This document shows, piece by piece, positions 11,400 through 23,379 of a stretch of DNA of 64,000 bases. The notes under the pieces are model-generated. The model did not search any database. It saw only the letters and a program-made list of their open reading frames with translations, and had not been told where the DNA came from. The first letter of the stretch is position 1. Each line of letters begins with the position of its first letter. This stretch comes from Ulota crispa (Eukaryota > Streptophyta > Bryopsida > Orthotrichales > Orthotrichaceae): NCBI GenBank assembly GCA_963920765.1, contig OY987249.1, positions 8,990,817 through 9,054,816 on the forward strand. The letters run 5' to 3'. Both the position numbers and the translations under genes were made by a program.

Positions 11400-14300
11400 A
11401 TGGCGGTCGCGTCGGTGTCGCAAATTACCGCGGTGTCGACTTGCTCGTTCGTGAGGTCGTCACCGCGAGTGAAGTCGACCGTAGTGTCGTTCGGCATCCA
11501 GAAGAAGTGCAGCTATGGCTGCTCCTCCAGCAGATTCTTGGCTTCCGAAACGCCTTTCTCCTTTGTGGTTTTGAAAACTGGCGGCAAGCCGGGCACGAGA
11601 ATTGGTACGTGTTTTTTTTAGGCTTTTGACTCCTTTTCGGTTGTTTTCGGGAATATTGTATTGGAAATTAGAGGGACTTGCAAATTTACTGTATTGGAAA
11701 TTACAGGGACTTTGCAAATTTGTTGCGAATTTTTGTGTTGCAAGGGAGAGGATACTAAAACCGCCAGGAACCTGATCCCGACTCCTGTTACCAGCGGCAA
11801 CTCATCCACACTTGGTTGGCTTTTTAATTAGCAACTAGATTGTAAGCTTGATTAGGCTAAATGTCCATGGCCACTCATTTTTTCATGGAACGAGGGTTTC
11901 CAGTTGTCACTTTTACTGTCACTGGTACACTGAATATTGCATTTAGGTTGCGTTGACAATTAGGTTGCCTTACCATGGTAAGGCACCTCATGACTCATCA
12001 CTTGACCACTTGGAGGTGCATGCAACTCTCTAAATACTTGGATTTCACATGGTTTATGATTTGAAAGCTATTCATTTGTCTTTTCTCAACTTCATTGTTG
12101 TTAACAGGCCATTTAAAAACTATTTATTGCAGTGATTTTGATGAAGTTATTGTAACAGCAGTAAGTATTTATATAGTGTGAACTGTCGAGAAATTAGTGT
12201 GGGGCAACCTAAACGCAATATTCAGTGTATCGATTTACAATCTTTGACTTTGAAATTGTCTAAGAAATTCATACTCGGTGATAGAAATTTGATCTGAACA
12301 GATTTGGCTCTTGTGTCCAAAGCTCCCTCCAGAGTTCTATGAGTTGTCTATAAACATACTCCTATATTTGTGAAAATGCTCAAAGTGACGCAAGTAAGAT
12401 ATTTTCACCCTTTTCCCAGAATGATGAGTTTTGTTCCCATTTGTACAGTTCATGCGCAAGGCCAAAATTATCAACAAAACGAGGACTTACCAACGACTAA
12501 GTCGACAAAAGTGAAGAAGCCATTTGTGAGACCTATCAAGCATGGCAGTCACCAGAAGAGAATGAAGAGAAGGGAGCTCAGGCAGTTACCTCCGAAGCCT
12601 TTAAAGGCGCCTGCGAATGGCTTGCTCGTAGAAAAGCTAATACCATTGGCACATTCTGTATACAAAGCGTATCTAGTCGTCTTGGATGGTGTTTCCAGAC
12701 TTGTGAAACATCTGCCCGTTAAAGCCTGCAGGTACACTAAAGGTTTGGTTTTTTTTTTCTTCCTTATTTTAACTTCTCTCAGGTGTCTACTTGGAAATCT
12801 TCAATGTATTGGAAATTTATGCTATTCCGGTGACCAATATATCTTAACTCCCTTTTTAAGAAGTCTCTTCTTGAAGGAAGGTAAACAGAATGTACCAACA
12901 GGAAGAGAAATAATCATACGCAACATGGTTTCATGATAGAAATTTGTTTCTGGAGAGTTACAAACTGTTGACTATGGACATTTACGGATTAGTCAAAGGT
13001 AACCTTTACACGATCCGCATGTGTCTAGTGTTTGAAAACTGATGCGTGATGCTTTTAATGTGCAGGTGGTGCTCAGAAATACATGTGGCAAAAGTAGGAC
13101 ATGGCATAAAGACATGTCTTGGAAAGAACAACTCTGGACGCTATGGAGAGCATTTATGGGTGCCTGGGTATCTGGATGACGTCGTAGCCCCGTTGGAAGC
13201 TTTCCATCTAGTCGATCGCCTGCAGAAGCCCATACCACATGAAGACAGATTTAAACATGATAGAATTCCGGCTATTGTAGAGTTGTGTATCCAGGCAGGT
13301 GTGGATCTACCAGAGTTTCCAACAGTGAGGAGGACTACACCTGTTGACAGTTCATTTATCTGGCCTAAGGTTGGTAGCGGTGAAGACCTTGCTACTATAT
13401 ATGAAATCAATGGCAGAAATAGAACAGCGAGTATTGATAATGATGAAGCTATGACATTGGCTTCTAGTAGTGAAGGAGTGTTACAATGTATGGCAACAGA
13501 TCAACCGGAGATACCAAGAGATGAAACAGGAGAGAGTCAGAGAGAGCGCATGGATGTGGTTACTATTAGTGATGATGATGATTTGAAGACAGTGGCGAAG
13601 AAAACATTGCGTGCCTGGGACCAGATGCGTGCAGGAGCTGCTAGACTAATGGCCACATATCCAGTCAGGGCCTGTGGTTACTGCCCTGAAGTTCACGTTG
13701 GTCGTAAAGGCCACAAATTACAGTTATGTGGCGCATTCAAGCATCAGTGGCGCAACGGGCAGCATGGGTGGCAAGATGCGGCTTTGGATGATTTGATTCC
13801 TCCCAGGTATTTCTTCACATCCCGAATTGCTTCTCCTTTACGAAAAGTAGTTCAACAACAGATCGACTAAAGGCTACTCTACATTGCACCGGTTGAAACA
13901 ATGGGCTTAAAAATTTTGAATCAACATTGTGTGTAACCAGGGGCTTGATAACGAACTTAATCCCTTGGAGTGCCTGGGAGGAAGAATTACGTTGATTTGG
14001 ACCTTTTTGAGGAAAATAAAGTATGGCCTCTAGAAGTAAGATCTTAATTTTTGCAAGTTTTTCTTCTTCTTCTTCCATCTCTGCATGAACTGATTCAAAG
14101 CCTTGCACAATAATTATGAAGTACCTAATGTCATTGAAGAATAGTCAAAAATTGCTCTCTAAGCATACTTGGATGTACTCCATCCTTTTCAATCAGCTCC
14201 TACTGTAAGCACTTGAAAACATACATCGTCCATTGGACGCTGGCTCTCGTAAGGGTTGCTTGAAAATACTCATCGTCCACCCATTGGAAGCTGCCTCTTT

Positions 14301-14925
14301 TATTTCAAATTATTTCATTTCTATTTGTGACATATTTAAGGTGACAAATGTGCAATTCACTTCTAATTTGCTTCCAAGAGGTAGCTTGAAGCCTCACCAT
14401 CTCAAATATTTTGGGAGCCATACAGTCGCCATTTCTTCGTTTTCATTCTTGTGTCGTAGCTAGTGTATAGTTGATATTGCACAAAACTAGGTGACACCAA
14501 CAGATTGGGTTTTTTTGCACCAGGTCTGGTAATCGTGTATTATTTCTTGTTATCTCAAACCGGTTGCTTCAACATGTGCAATATAGTGCGAAAGTAATAA
14601 ATACGGACTTGCTTGGCAGAACCGTGTCGTGAGAGTATTGCATGACTTAAACTCTAGGCAATAGGAATGTGAAGCCATGCTATGAATGATTTGGAAGGAT
14701 GTGCAAATCAGTAACAATGTGTGTGGTGTGTGCAGTTTTGTTTGGCACGTGCGTGACCAGGATGGACCGCCACTAAGGAACAAGTTTGCGAAATATTATG
14801 GTAAAGCTCCCGCTGTTGTAGAATTGTGTGTTCAGGCAGGTGCTGACATTCCCTCCAAGTATAAGCCGTTTATGCGGCTTGATGTCATCATACCTGATGA
14901 AGATGAGCTAGAGATGGTGGCCTAG
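11400..14925 (+). CDS. APO-family chloroplast protein (APO1/APO2-like), four exons
   Basis: APO proteins are plant-specific, plastid-targeted RNA-binding factors. APO1 is needed for photosystem I accumulation and chloroplast intron splicing. Exons are 11400-11604, 12449-12731, 13066-13806 and 14736-14925, with GT-AG junctions, giving 472 residues. The two APO zinc motifs have the form C-x2-C-x3-H-x5-H-x4-C at about 162-180 (CRWCSEIHVAKVGH...C) and 366-384 (CGYCPEVHVGRKGH...C). Flanking family signatures are NGLLVEKLIPLAH, RIPAIVELCIQAGVD, KHQWRNGQHGWQDAALDDLIPP and VWHVRD. The first about 40 residues are a transit peptide strikingly like that of LHCB6 in this window. The exon 3/4 junction reads PPSFVWHV where relatives usually have PPRYVWHV. 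APO1 and APO2 cannot be told apart by eye. Confidence 0.9.
11926..12229. mobile_element. CACTAAAT-family MITE in APO intron 1
   Basis: The ends are TACACTGAATATTGC and GCAATATTCAGTGTA, followed inward on both sides by TTTAGGTTGC. Relatives are 40530-40833 in a PPR intron and the copy split over 51256-52590. Each whole copy is bordered by TA, which favours a TA target duplication over the 3-bp duplication of CACTA elements. Confidence 0.75.
13957..14133. mobile_element. Partial TTAA-m element in APO intron 3
   Basis: From TTAATCCCTTGGAGTGCCTGG it follows 42671-42850 for about 170 bp, including GATTTGGA, a pyrimidine run near TTTCTTC and TGATTCA..CCTTGCACAA. The right end is not recognisable. 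Confidence 0.5.
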
Positions 14926-15694
14926 TTTTGTATTGGCTAATGTCTCTGTGAATGTCGTGTATTTTCTATGAAGTGTGTTTGGATTACTACTCTTGGTTGG
15001 TATTAGACAACCTGGTGTAGACCATCACTGAAAGATTAATATGATAAACCAAATGCATTGTCCTTTTCTATACTATTTAATATTTCAAATTACTCAAAGA
15101 CTTATAAGACGGAGCTCTTGATAATGACAACTTAAAAGTATTCAACTTATGTTTCAACAATATAAAGGATATTCTTACCTTTACATCCAGGTCCACCTCT
15201 TTGAAATGGAATCTGATTTATGTATTGGTAAACTTTGCATATTTCTATAAATCTCCTTGATGTTCTGTTCAATTTGAGCGTATTCCTCAGGGCATAGGTA
15301 TAGGCTACATAGAATTCTGCAAACGTTTGTATCATATGTTGATGTAACTTGTACACACAATATGTAAGAAAACAAATTTGAAATGTGATTTACAATATAT
15401 ATTCATGCATTTTTTCAAATTATATGAATATTTGAGATTTAAAATAGAAATTCAAAATTTGAACAAAATGAAAGCTAACCTTGCAACCTTCAAGATGGTC
15501 GCAAATACATGTGTACACTAATGAATAAACAGATTGTGGTATGCCCAATGAATCAATCAATGTAAGCTCCCTAGTACATGTTCAAATTATCTCAAAATTA
15601 TAAAAATCCAAATTGAAAACATGTCCAATATTATTTTCTTACAACATTGATTCAACTTTTGTGCAAGGTTCCATCTTTAAAAGAAGTTACCTAT
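14926..15694. other. AT-rich region downstream of the APO gene
   Basis: It contains the APO 3' end and then AT-rich DNA. The minus-strand frames at 15147-15375 show no family signature. No RNA gene is seen. Confidence 0.4.
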
Positions 15695-15836
15695 ACTAGT
15701 AAAAAAAATGTATCTTAAACTATTGGTTTACAATAACTAAAAGTATCCTAAACAACTATATAATGAATCAATTATAGCTGTTATGACATTTGCAGTTGTT
15801 GTGAATGAGTTGTTTAGGACACATTTTTTTACTAGT
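15695..15836. mobile_element. GTAAAAAA-family MITE, 142 bp
   Basis: The ends ACTAGTAAAAAAAATGT and ACATTTTTTTACTAGT are inverted copies, followed inward by CCTAAACAACT. The same end word bounds the repeat at 45640-45806 and, loosely, the 4.4 kb element at 29252-33629. Confidence 0.7.
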
Positions 15837-18107
15837 GCTATAACTTGCAGCTTTGAGTGGGTTTAGTGTAATCTCCAAGCATTTTGTGCAAAAGCTTCAG
15901 TTGTCTAACATAACTTGACTCTCAATTGCTTGCACATAATGAGATAAAATTAGGTTAATATCCAAATTTGATGTATCAATTGACCTCAATTTTAAGATTT
16001 CATACTATGGGGATAATTTGGTGAACAAATGTACTTGCATTAGAAGCAACTCTTGGCAACATTGCTAGTAGAACATGTCCATCATTTGCTTGTTGTTTTT
16101 TGCAAGAGATTTTTGCTATAGACATCATTAATAGATATTGAATCACTCTCATATTATTGGAAAGGCTTGTTTGGTCATTGTAGAACATAAAAAGAGCCAC
16201 CATACTTCTTTTGCACCTTGCATGCTTCTACAAATCAATTAGCCACATACTTCTAAAATTGTTGAGATCATTTTTTGGACTTATAGATGACAATTTAGAT
16301 ATGTATACACCTAACGAGCAATTGACCTTTAAACATCACAAATTCTAAGAATATATTGAGAAAGCCAACCCTAACAATTTCTATTTAAATGGCATAATCT
16401 CTACCTTGTGACAAGCAAATTGCCATTCAATATAATTCTTGCATCTTTTGTAGCATGGACACTTGAGAAAGTAACTCACAACAAGCTATTGTAGAGGAAC
16501 CACATAGGTGCAACACCAAACTAAATGCAACACCCAAAAATCTCACAAAATGAAACTTGAATAGTTATACTACTTATGATAAAACAAGATTCTTGGTCAT
16601 AGGCCCAATAGTTTTAGAATTGAGTACATTACTTGCATAGCTTCCCACCATTCACACGTATGTTGTGTTGAAAATAGCTGCTTTCCATCATTGTTTAGTA
16701 CAATAGTGGGAGCTAGCTTGAATCCCTTAGCATTATTAGATGCTCCATATTGAGATGTAAAAGCTTAATAAAGTCCTTGTGATGAAGCACAACCTCTAGT
16801 TCACCAAATTTTAAAAGAATTTGTTGTTGCCAACCCTAACCAATTTTAACAACCATCTTTGTGAGATCCTCAAAGTTATTTAGTGAAAGGGTAAAAATTA
16901 AATATTAATTGAAACATGTACTAAAGCTTCAAAAATATAAAATCAAACCAGGTTCAAAAGTCAAATACTTACATTTTTTGAATTGTATAGGTTCTATTCC
17001 CATTTGTCAATGTCATAGGCACTTCTCATATTGACTTCATTGATATTAAATTGTGAATCAAAGAGCAAATTTAACAATGTATTTGTGTCATTGGTTGATA
17101 GTCCTTGTTTGGTTATGAAACTTTGCATGAAGTCAACAAGATAAAATGTTGAATTAAAACAAGCCCAGCCGTTGTTGCTGTTAAGTCACTGTTTTCCATG
17201 CAATTATAGTCTTCAATACAACAGTTACTTAAAAAAAACCTCTTCTTGAATCTCATTACTAGTTAAGGATAATTTTCTAGAATTAGGACTTGGTTAGCTA
17301 GAACCGCAAAGCTCATCAACTTCAAATTGTAGGTCCACTATTTGATGGGACACTTGCTATAAAATTGAAGAAATTGTCATACTATATATTCATTTGTCAT
17401 AGTAAAATGGTAAATATCAATTTTAATGTAAAAAAGTTTCATTTGACTGCAATCTAGTTACAAAATTGATATGAATGATTTTTTTGTTCAAAAGGATCAT
17501 ATACACTTTATAAAATTGAGAGTCTACTACTATATATGTTTTGAAATACCAATGACAATGTATTATTGATGTTCATTTCAAACTTGTCACATAAAGACCA
17601 AAAATTAATTTATAAAGAGAAATAAGAACCTTCTCTTCTTTCTAATAGTACTCCACCAAAAGTGGGACAATTTATGACAAGAATTGTAGTCAAATGCTTT
17701 AGATTCACTTAGCCTTGGTATCAAATGATGTTAGTAGAAATATTGCTTCAAAATATATTTAAGTAAAATTTTGGAACAAAATCACTTTGCAATCACTAAG
17801 CCTAACAACACATGAAAATAAAGCTTTTATATAGGACCTTTTGTTTGGATCCTTTTGAATGCTAATCAACTTTTAGTAGGAAAATTTTAGGTGAAGTGGT
17901 ATTACACAATCTTACATCTCACAATGAAATTGAGGATTCAAGGAGCCTAAGGGCCAACTTCCATGTTGCATGGGAATTGAAGAATTGCAAGAACAACAAA
18001 GGAGTAACAAAACTATATATGAAAGTATGCTGAAAAACAAATAAAATAAAAACTAAAAATGTTGTTCCTACAAGTTTCTCACAGAAAAACACAAAAACTT
18101 CAAGGAT
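15837..18107. other. Decayed AT-rich DNA, no gene recognised
   Basis: This is 2.3 kb with no long reading frame. The minus strand at about 16400-16900 has a faintly coding look with many stops (short Cys/Lys-rich pieces), perhaps the relic of an old element. I cannot assign it. Confidence 0.35.
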
Positions 18108-18367
18108 CTAATGGGCAATTTACACTATCTCCCACATCCCAAGCCCCACTAAGATTTGAGAATCTGATTGATGTATAGCCAAAATTGAAACATGGTGTTT
18201 CACTTTATGTCCCATGTCATGGTTGCCTACATGATAACACTTTTTGGAAGTTTTGGCATCAAAGAAGGTGGGACTTCACTCAAAGTTTGGGTCGACCATT
18301 TTGCTAGATCCAACTTTCAACCCAAGTCCCACCATTATTTTGCATGAAATATTAACAAGTTTCTTTA

Positions 18368-18640
18368 GCAAGGTAGCAACATCCATAACCATCACTGTAC
18401 CCATAACCATCACCTCTAAAATCTTGGGAAATCTGGGGAAGTGAATAGATGTAATTACAAGGATGTACAACTTGTGAACATGAAACCTTAGTGTTGGTAT
18501 TTGGTGCAATTGCAGTCGGCTCTTTAAGAATTCACAACTTAGTCTCACAGTATCCAAATAATACATTCAAAAGTGCAAACTCATCATTTTTCTCTTGCTA
18601 ATAGGATCCTATCATTTGGTAAATGATTATTAATAACCAT
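18368..18640. repeat. R repeat, also present inverted in PPR intron 1
   Basis: It matches the reverse strand of 38247-38474 almost throughout, including GGTAGCAACATCCATAACC, AACCTTAGTGTTGGTATT and CTAATAGGATCCTA. It begins AAGGTAGCAAC, like other AAGGTAG elements. It is non-coding. Confidence 0.65.
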
Positions 18641-18685
18641 CATGTTCAAAACCCTTAATTTGACGATTATAGATGCTGCTACTTT

Positions 18686-19139
18686 AGAGCATCTCCACCT
18701 CGGCCGCCAGCCTTGGGCGCTATGCCTAGGCAAGCAGCCAAGTTTTATTTGAAGCGGGGCCTAAAGGTGGCTGGCACAGCCCATCTCGGCCGGATCATCA
18801 TGGCTTTGCTTTGCTTGGCAACTCTTTTTTCCAAGGTTCAATTCTCAACAGCCTATCAAGACGTGCCATGTCAGCACGCAACTGACCATGCAATTCCTTG
18901 CGAGTTTAGATTCGTAACCAATCCGAGAGTGACACGAAGGCAAATTTTTAGTGGCCTACAGCCTTAGCATTTCCCCTCCCCACCTACCAAAGGGAGGAGA
19001 AATTCTAGGGCTGCAACGCCCCAGCTTGTAACCCGCCCCCGGCCTAGTGTTATTGGCGTTGGGTGGGGGTTCGTCGTCTCCCGCACCCCACCAAGTCAGG
19101 GCTCTGGATGCGGACCGGCAGGCACGGTGGAGATGGCCT
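18686..19139. mobile_element. GCATC-family MITE, about 450 bp, GC-rich
   Basis: It runs from AGAGCATCTCCACCTCGG to GCACGGTGGAGATGGCCT. It is unusually GC-rich for a repeat here. Frames inside it (18713-18967, 19047-19235) are taken as accidental. Confidence 0.65.
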
Positions 19140-19454
19140 TACTCCTTGTTTTTTTATAACTCAACAAAAGTGAGATTTGACAGTAAAAAGGACTTGCAGA
19201 AATGGGACGTGGGACATAGTGTGAACAACCCCTAAGTTTTCCAGAGTACCATAGCCAAGTCAGATGCGGCATTGAAATTGGCCCCAGGGGACTCCCCTTA
19301 CAAGGCTGCCCGTGGCCATAGATCCCCTGAACAGATTACGAGAGGGAGATAAACTCCCGTGAGTTCGTAACCCCGTCCCCAAGAAAACTTGACCAGAAGA
19401 AATCCACATGGCGAGCACCCATTGAACGAACAAGATATGGAGCCCCATCCAAGG

Positions 19455-19607
19455 CCAATCCACAGCCGTGGAACTGATAAGGCAAATCGTGCGCCACTCG
19501 TTGCCTCCGCTCGCCGCTCGCAAAGCACAACGCCAGGGGCCCCCTCTCTCGCATGGCGTTCATGCACACCCTCACCACCCAATCGCCTTCCCATTCCCAA
19601 GTTATAT
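19455..19607 (+). promoter_or_regulatory. LHCB6 copy A promoter elements
   Basis: CCAAT lies at 19455-19459, the light-responsive I-box-like GATAAGG at 19476-19482, and a TATA-like TTATATG at 19602-19608, about 120 bp before the start codon. The same order occurs upstream of copy B, so the duplication carried the promoter. CCAAT plus GATAA is typical of light-harvesting gene promoters. Confidence 0.6.
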
Positions 19608-19724
19608 GCCAAATTGCCGCCACTCTCCCGTTCAACCCCTCACGATTACCGCCTCGCCGTTGCCGAAGCTCACATTCGGCAGGGACACTCCAACAGTAAT
19701 ACCAAAGGTGAAGCTTTTACAGCA

Positions 19725-20640
19725 ATGGCGGTGGCCAGCAGCGCGTCGGTGTCGCAGATTACCGCATCGGTCGCGAGATCCTCCTTCGTGGGGTCGTCAC
19801 GGAGCTTGCAGGCCAGCCCCGTGGTGTCGTTCGGCATCAAGAATGTGAGCCGCGTGGTGGCCATGGCCACTAAGAAGTTCAGCGCCAAGCCCACCGGAGG
19901 GAAGAAGTCGTGGATTCCTGCTGTCAAGGGTGGCGGTAGCTTGGTCGACCCCGAGTGGCTTGATGGCTCGTAAGTCTCACACAACTTCTCAATTACTGAA
20001 AATTGCTAATGCCAGAGCACTGGGATTATGTAACGAATGCAATGTAGGGTTAAGTCTCATGGTGGCATTGTTGTGGTGATGCTGGTGCAGGCTTACCGGT
20101 GATTATGGATTCGATCCCTTGGGATTAGGCAGGGACCCGTCGTCGCTGAAGTGGTACAGAGAGGCGGAGCTGATCCACGGGCGATGGGCGATGACCGCGG
20201 TGGTGGGGATTCTTATCGGGCAGGGATGGAGCGGTGTGCCGTGGTTCGAAGCTGGTGCCGAGCCATCTGCCGTAGCGCCGTTCTCGTTCGGTAGTCTGCT
20301 TGGTACACAGCTGCTGCTGATGGGATGGGTGGAGACGAAGAGGTGGATCGATTTTCTGAACCCCGGCACGCAAGCCGTGGAGTGGGCGACGCCGTGGTCA
20401 CGAACTGCTGAGAATTTCAACAACTCCACGGGAGTGCAGGGCTACCCCGGAGGCAAGTTTTTCGACCCTCTGGCGTTTGCCGGGTCCGTGAATAGCGGAC
20501 AGTACGTGCCCGACTTCTCGAAGCTGGAGAGGTTGCAACTCGCCGAAATCAAGCACGCGCGCCTGGCGATGGTGGCGATGCTCATCTTCTTCCTCGAGGC
20601 CGGGCAGGGGCTGACCCCCCTGAGCCCCCTTGGCCTGTAA
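19725..20640 (+). CDS. LHCB6: CP24, minor PSII antenna protein, copy A
   Basis: CP24 is a chlorophyll a/b-binding thylakoid protein that links LHCII trimers to the photosystem II core. Exons are 19725-19969 and 20091-20640, split inside a Ser codon with a 121-bp GT-AG intron, giving 264 residues. A Ser-rich transit peptide covers the first about 45 residues. The mature protein shows the CP24 signatures [20 protein letters not shown] and [11 protein letters not shown]. The two LHC helix motifs are [11 protein letters not shown] (106-116, with pigment ligands Glu108 and His111) and [12 protein letters not shown] (234-245). [12 protein letters not shown] and the C-terminus EAGQG-TPL..LGL distinguish CP24 from CP26, CP29 and the Lhca proteins. 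The frame is intact. Confidence 0.96.
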
Positions 20641-20873
20641 ATACCACTCCAATTTTGAGCCGTTTGTCGATGCTGTACCATTCTTATCATGAAATCTACT
20701 GTTTCCTCACATTCCCTTTTTTCCACTATGTACGTCTATGTGCATGGATAGCTTGTTTGAATATGTATTTGTCTTGCTTTGTATCTGTATGACTTGGTTT
20801 ATCACGTAAGCATGCTGGGTTTGAGAATTCTCGTCATGTTGGTTTCGTTTGCGTGGAAGTTTGAGAATGATTC

Positions 20874-21270
20874 TTAAGGGGCGGTTTAGACTATGACCTA
20901 CCGATATCTGAGAATGTGATTGGTGTAGAGCCAAAGGTGGGACTTGGTGTTTCACAATATGCTTCAAATCCCACATCCCAGTCATGGTAGCACTTTTTGG
21001 AAGTCTTGGTGCTAAAGAAGGTGGGACTTCACTTAAGGTTTGGGTGGACCATTGTGCTAGACCCAACTCTCAGACCAGGTTCCATCAACATTTTTACATA
21101 TAGTATTTATAACTCTCTTTAGAACTGCTTTTTGCTTGTAATAAACCAACTAAGTTGGAAATTTTGCGTTGTAATGGGATTTGCACAGACGAGACATGAA
21201 GTTGGGGATTTTTCGTTGCAATGGGATTTGCATAGATGAGACATGGGACATAGTCTGAACCGGCCCTTAA
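20874..21270. mobile_element. P-family MITE, about 397 bp, intact
   Basis: It runs from TTAAGGGGCGGTTTAGACTA to TAGTCTGAACCGGCCCTTAA, with inverted ends about 25 bp long. Relatives are 18108-19235, 33849-34134 (inverted) and a piece at 24424-24597. It lies just downstream of LHCB6 copy A. Confidence 0.75.
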
Positions 21271-21653
21271 ACGGTATAATGTTGTCTATTTTGTGCTCTG
21301 AAATTGGACCTATAACTGTTCTGGAAAATTCCTTCCCTGTTGTGAAGAGAAATTTGTTTTGCGTTGACAACTTGGGTTTCTGTCGAATTGGAGAAGTTGC
21401 TTTTGTGTGGATTAGCTTCTGCTAGATTGCGTTGTTTTATTGGGTTGCTGCACCTTGATTATCTTGTAGAACAATGCTTATTATCGAAAAATTAGAAGTT
21501 CTATACCTGTGTTGAATTTATATCTTCTCTGTTGAGCATTGCCGTAGTATGTAAATTGTGACCTCACGAGTATTTGAACTACAAGAGTAGGAAACGAGAA
21601 ATTTTTAAGGTTATTTTACGAAAATGAAATAAATAAGAATCTATCGTGAAGGA

Positions 21654-22304
21654 TTAACCCCTAAATGCCCAAGGCCTTTTTGAACTTCTTGGCATTTTCA
21701 GGAAAGTGAACAATCAACCAACCTTTTCGTAAATCTCATCAAGTTTTTTTAAACTGTAACCGTACAAATTTGAACTTGACATGTTAGAGATTACATGGAA
21801 AAAGAAAACACAATAATATCACTTATAGTTTGAAAGATTATAACATTTGAACATGAGGGTGTTAAAATTGCAAAAGTGACTTGAAGTTTTCTAATCCTCA
21901 TTTTGCATGTCAAATTTAAAAATTTGGTCATCAAAAAAATTTGAGGTTTAAGGTCATTACATGTTTAACTTCAATCAATTTATGGTTTTCAAAATCTGCT
22001 CCTACATTTTTTTTAAATGAATTTTCAATGTGGATTTTTCTCCAAGCTCTAGTGTATTTGAGGCTCATTTTCAAGATTTTCCAACACTAGAAAGCTCAAG
22101 ATTACAATGGACACCCTTGTAGAAAAGCTTGAGTAGAAAAATCATCATCCTCCATTTCAAAATCAGGTTTTTGTTGTTAAAGGTAGATTTCAAATCAAAC
22201 TTGCATTCAATTTTTTTTACTAAAAATAGTATTTCATAAGGTTTTATTCAACTTCAAAGTTTTGCAAACACCCAAATTGGGTGCCTTGGGCATTTAGGGG
22301 TTAA
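21654..22304. mobile_element. TTAA-d MITE, 651 bp, intact ends
   Basis: It runs from TTAACCCCTAAATGCCCAAG to TTGGGCATTTAGGGGTTAA. It is similar throughout to 49220-49858 and, inverted, to the outer parts of 58584-60905. There is no reading frame of note. Confidence 0.85.
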
Positions 22305-22992
22305 TGTAACGTGTCTCTTTACATTCAGTGTAGCTTTCTCTTTTCTAGTAAGAGACCTATTCAAAATGACCTACTCCTCAGTTTGATCTTTACCATATGA
22401 GGTAGTCCTCATCAAACTGCAAATTTCCTTGATATTGAGACTGAGGAATACTGCTCCCCCACATTGGCAACCCTTGCAAAGAACAATTTTGCTCAACAAC
22501 TTTGAAAGAGTGCTTTATTCATCATTGATTCTGATCTTGGATCACTCTTTAGGTGTTTAAAGTATCTTAACTTGAGTGACAGTTTTGTAATTTAAAAAGA
22601 GATTAGTGTCGGAAATGTCACAATGCAAAATTTTACCTTAGATTTATGCTGTTTTTCAAAAAGTGTATCACCACTTCTTGTTGGATACATTTTAAATTGT
22701 AATTGTCTTCTGCCTTCCGTTCTAAGTATTCCAAGTATAGAGAGTTGGTTTTAAACTTGGTAAGGAGTGCACTATATAGATAGAGTCTTAACCCCTAAAT
22801 GCCCAAGAGTACTTATCTTGATTTTGAAATGCAGTTTTGAAGTTTTTGAATTGTCGTTGGAAGGTCACTATTTAACATTGAAACACAATTGTAACCATAC
22901 AACCTTGCACCTTGAAGCTTCTAGATGATGCCGCCAATTTTTTTATAAAAAAGCCACGTGAATGTTCAGAGACATGTGTTTGAATGTGGATG

Positions 22993-23379
22993 AAAGCATC
23001 TGCACTCTTGTATGTGAAACAAGCCCTCAATAGCACTTGGTGTGGCCGTTCCACTTGGTGCACCTCATTGTAAACGTGCAAAAGTTGTATGCAAGCCAGG
23101 GCTTGCTCAATTGTATCTCAAACACTAAATGTTCAATGTATGATGAATTGTTAGCATGCCCAAATCCTAAACAATTGAAATTTGTTGATTGGTTGACACA
23201 AGAGGATCAAGATTGCAACTCAACACTTGCATTTTGTGATACGCTCTCAATGCTTGCTTTTACTTGCTTGAGGGCAAAGGTGGGGGGTATTGGAGATTTG
23301 AGCAAGCCTGTGATTGTGGATGTACCCTAAACACCTATTTTTGAGTGCTCTAGGTTGCATGCAAGGGTGTAGATGCTCT
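22993..23379. mobile_element. GCATC-family MITE within the 22788-24412 element
   Basis: The ends AAAGCATCTGCACTCTTG and CAAGGGTGTAGATGCTCT are inverted copies. The frame at 23037-23330 is internal to it and is not called as a gene. Confidence 0.6.

Larger units (their letters stand above)
18108..19235. mobile_element. P-family element, split by two later insertions
   Basis: The left part (about 18108-18365) and the right part (19140-19235) match the two halves of the intact copy at 20874-21270. Shared words are GGTGGGACTTCACT, CACTTTTTGGAAG and GGGACATAGT. The ends TAATGGGCAATTTACACTAT and ATAGTGTGAACAACCCCTAA are inverted. Between the halves lie the R repeat (18368-18640) and a GCATC MITE (18686-19139). 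Confidence 0.6.

Noticed and set aside
11926-12229. CACTAAAT family as CACTA (En/Spm) elements
   Set aside because: The CACTA start is suggestive, but the whole copies are bordered by TA and do not show matching 3-bp duplications.
18713-19235. Two plus-strand frames before LHCB6 copy A
   Set aside because: Inside a GCATC MITE and a P-family element; no domain, and placement fits repeats.
19389-19724. N-terminal extension of LHCB6 copy A upstream of 19725
   Set aside because: The frame is open to 19389, but promoter elements lie inside it and copy B starts at the equivalent Met; MAVASS is the proper transit-peptide start.
21654-21675. CCCTAAA in the TTAA element ends as telomeric repeat
   Set aside because: A single unit at each end, always next to TTAA and mirrored at the other end, so it belongs to the terminal inverted repeat.
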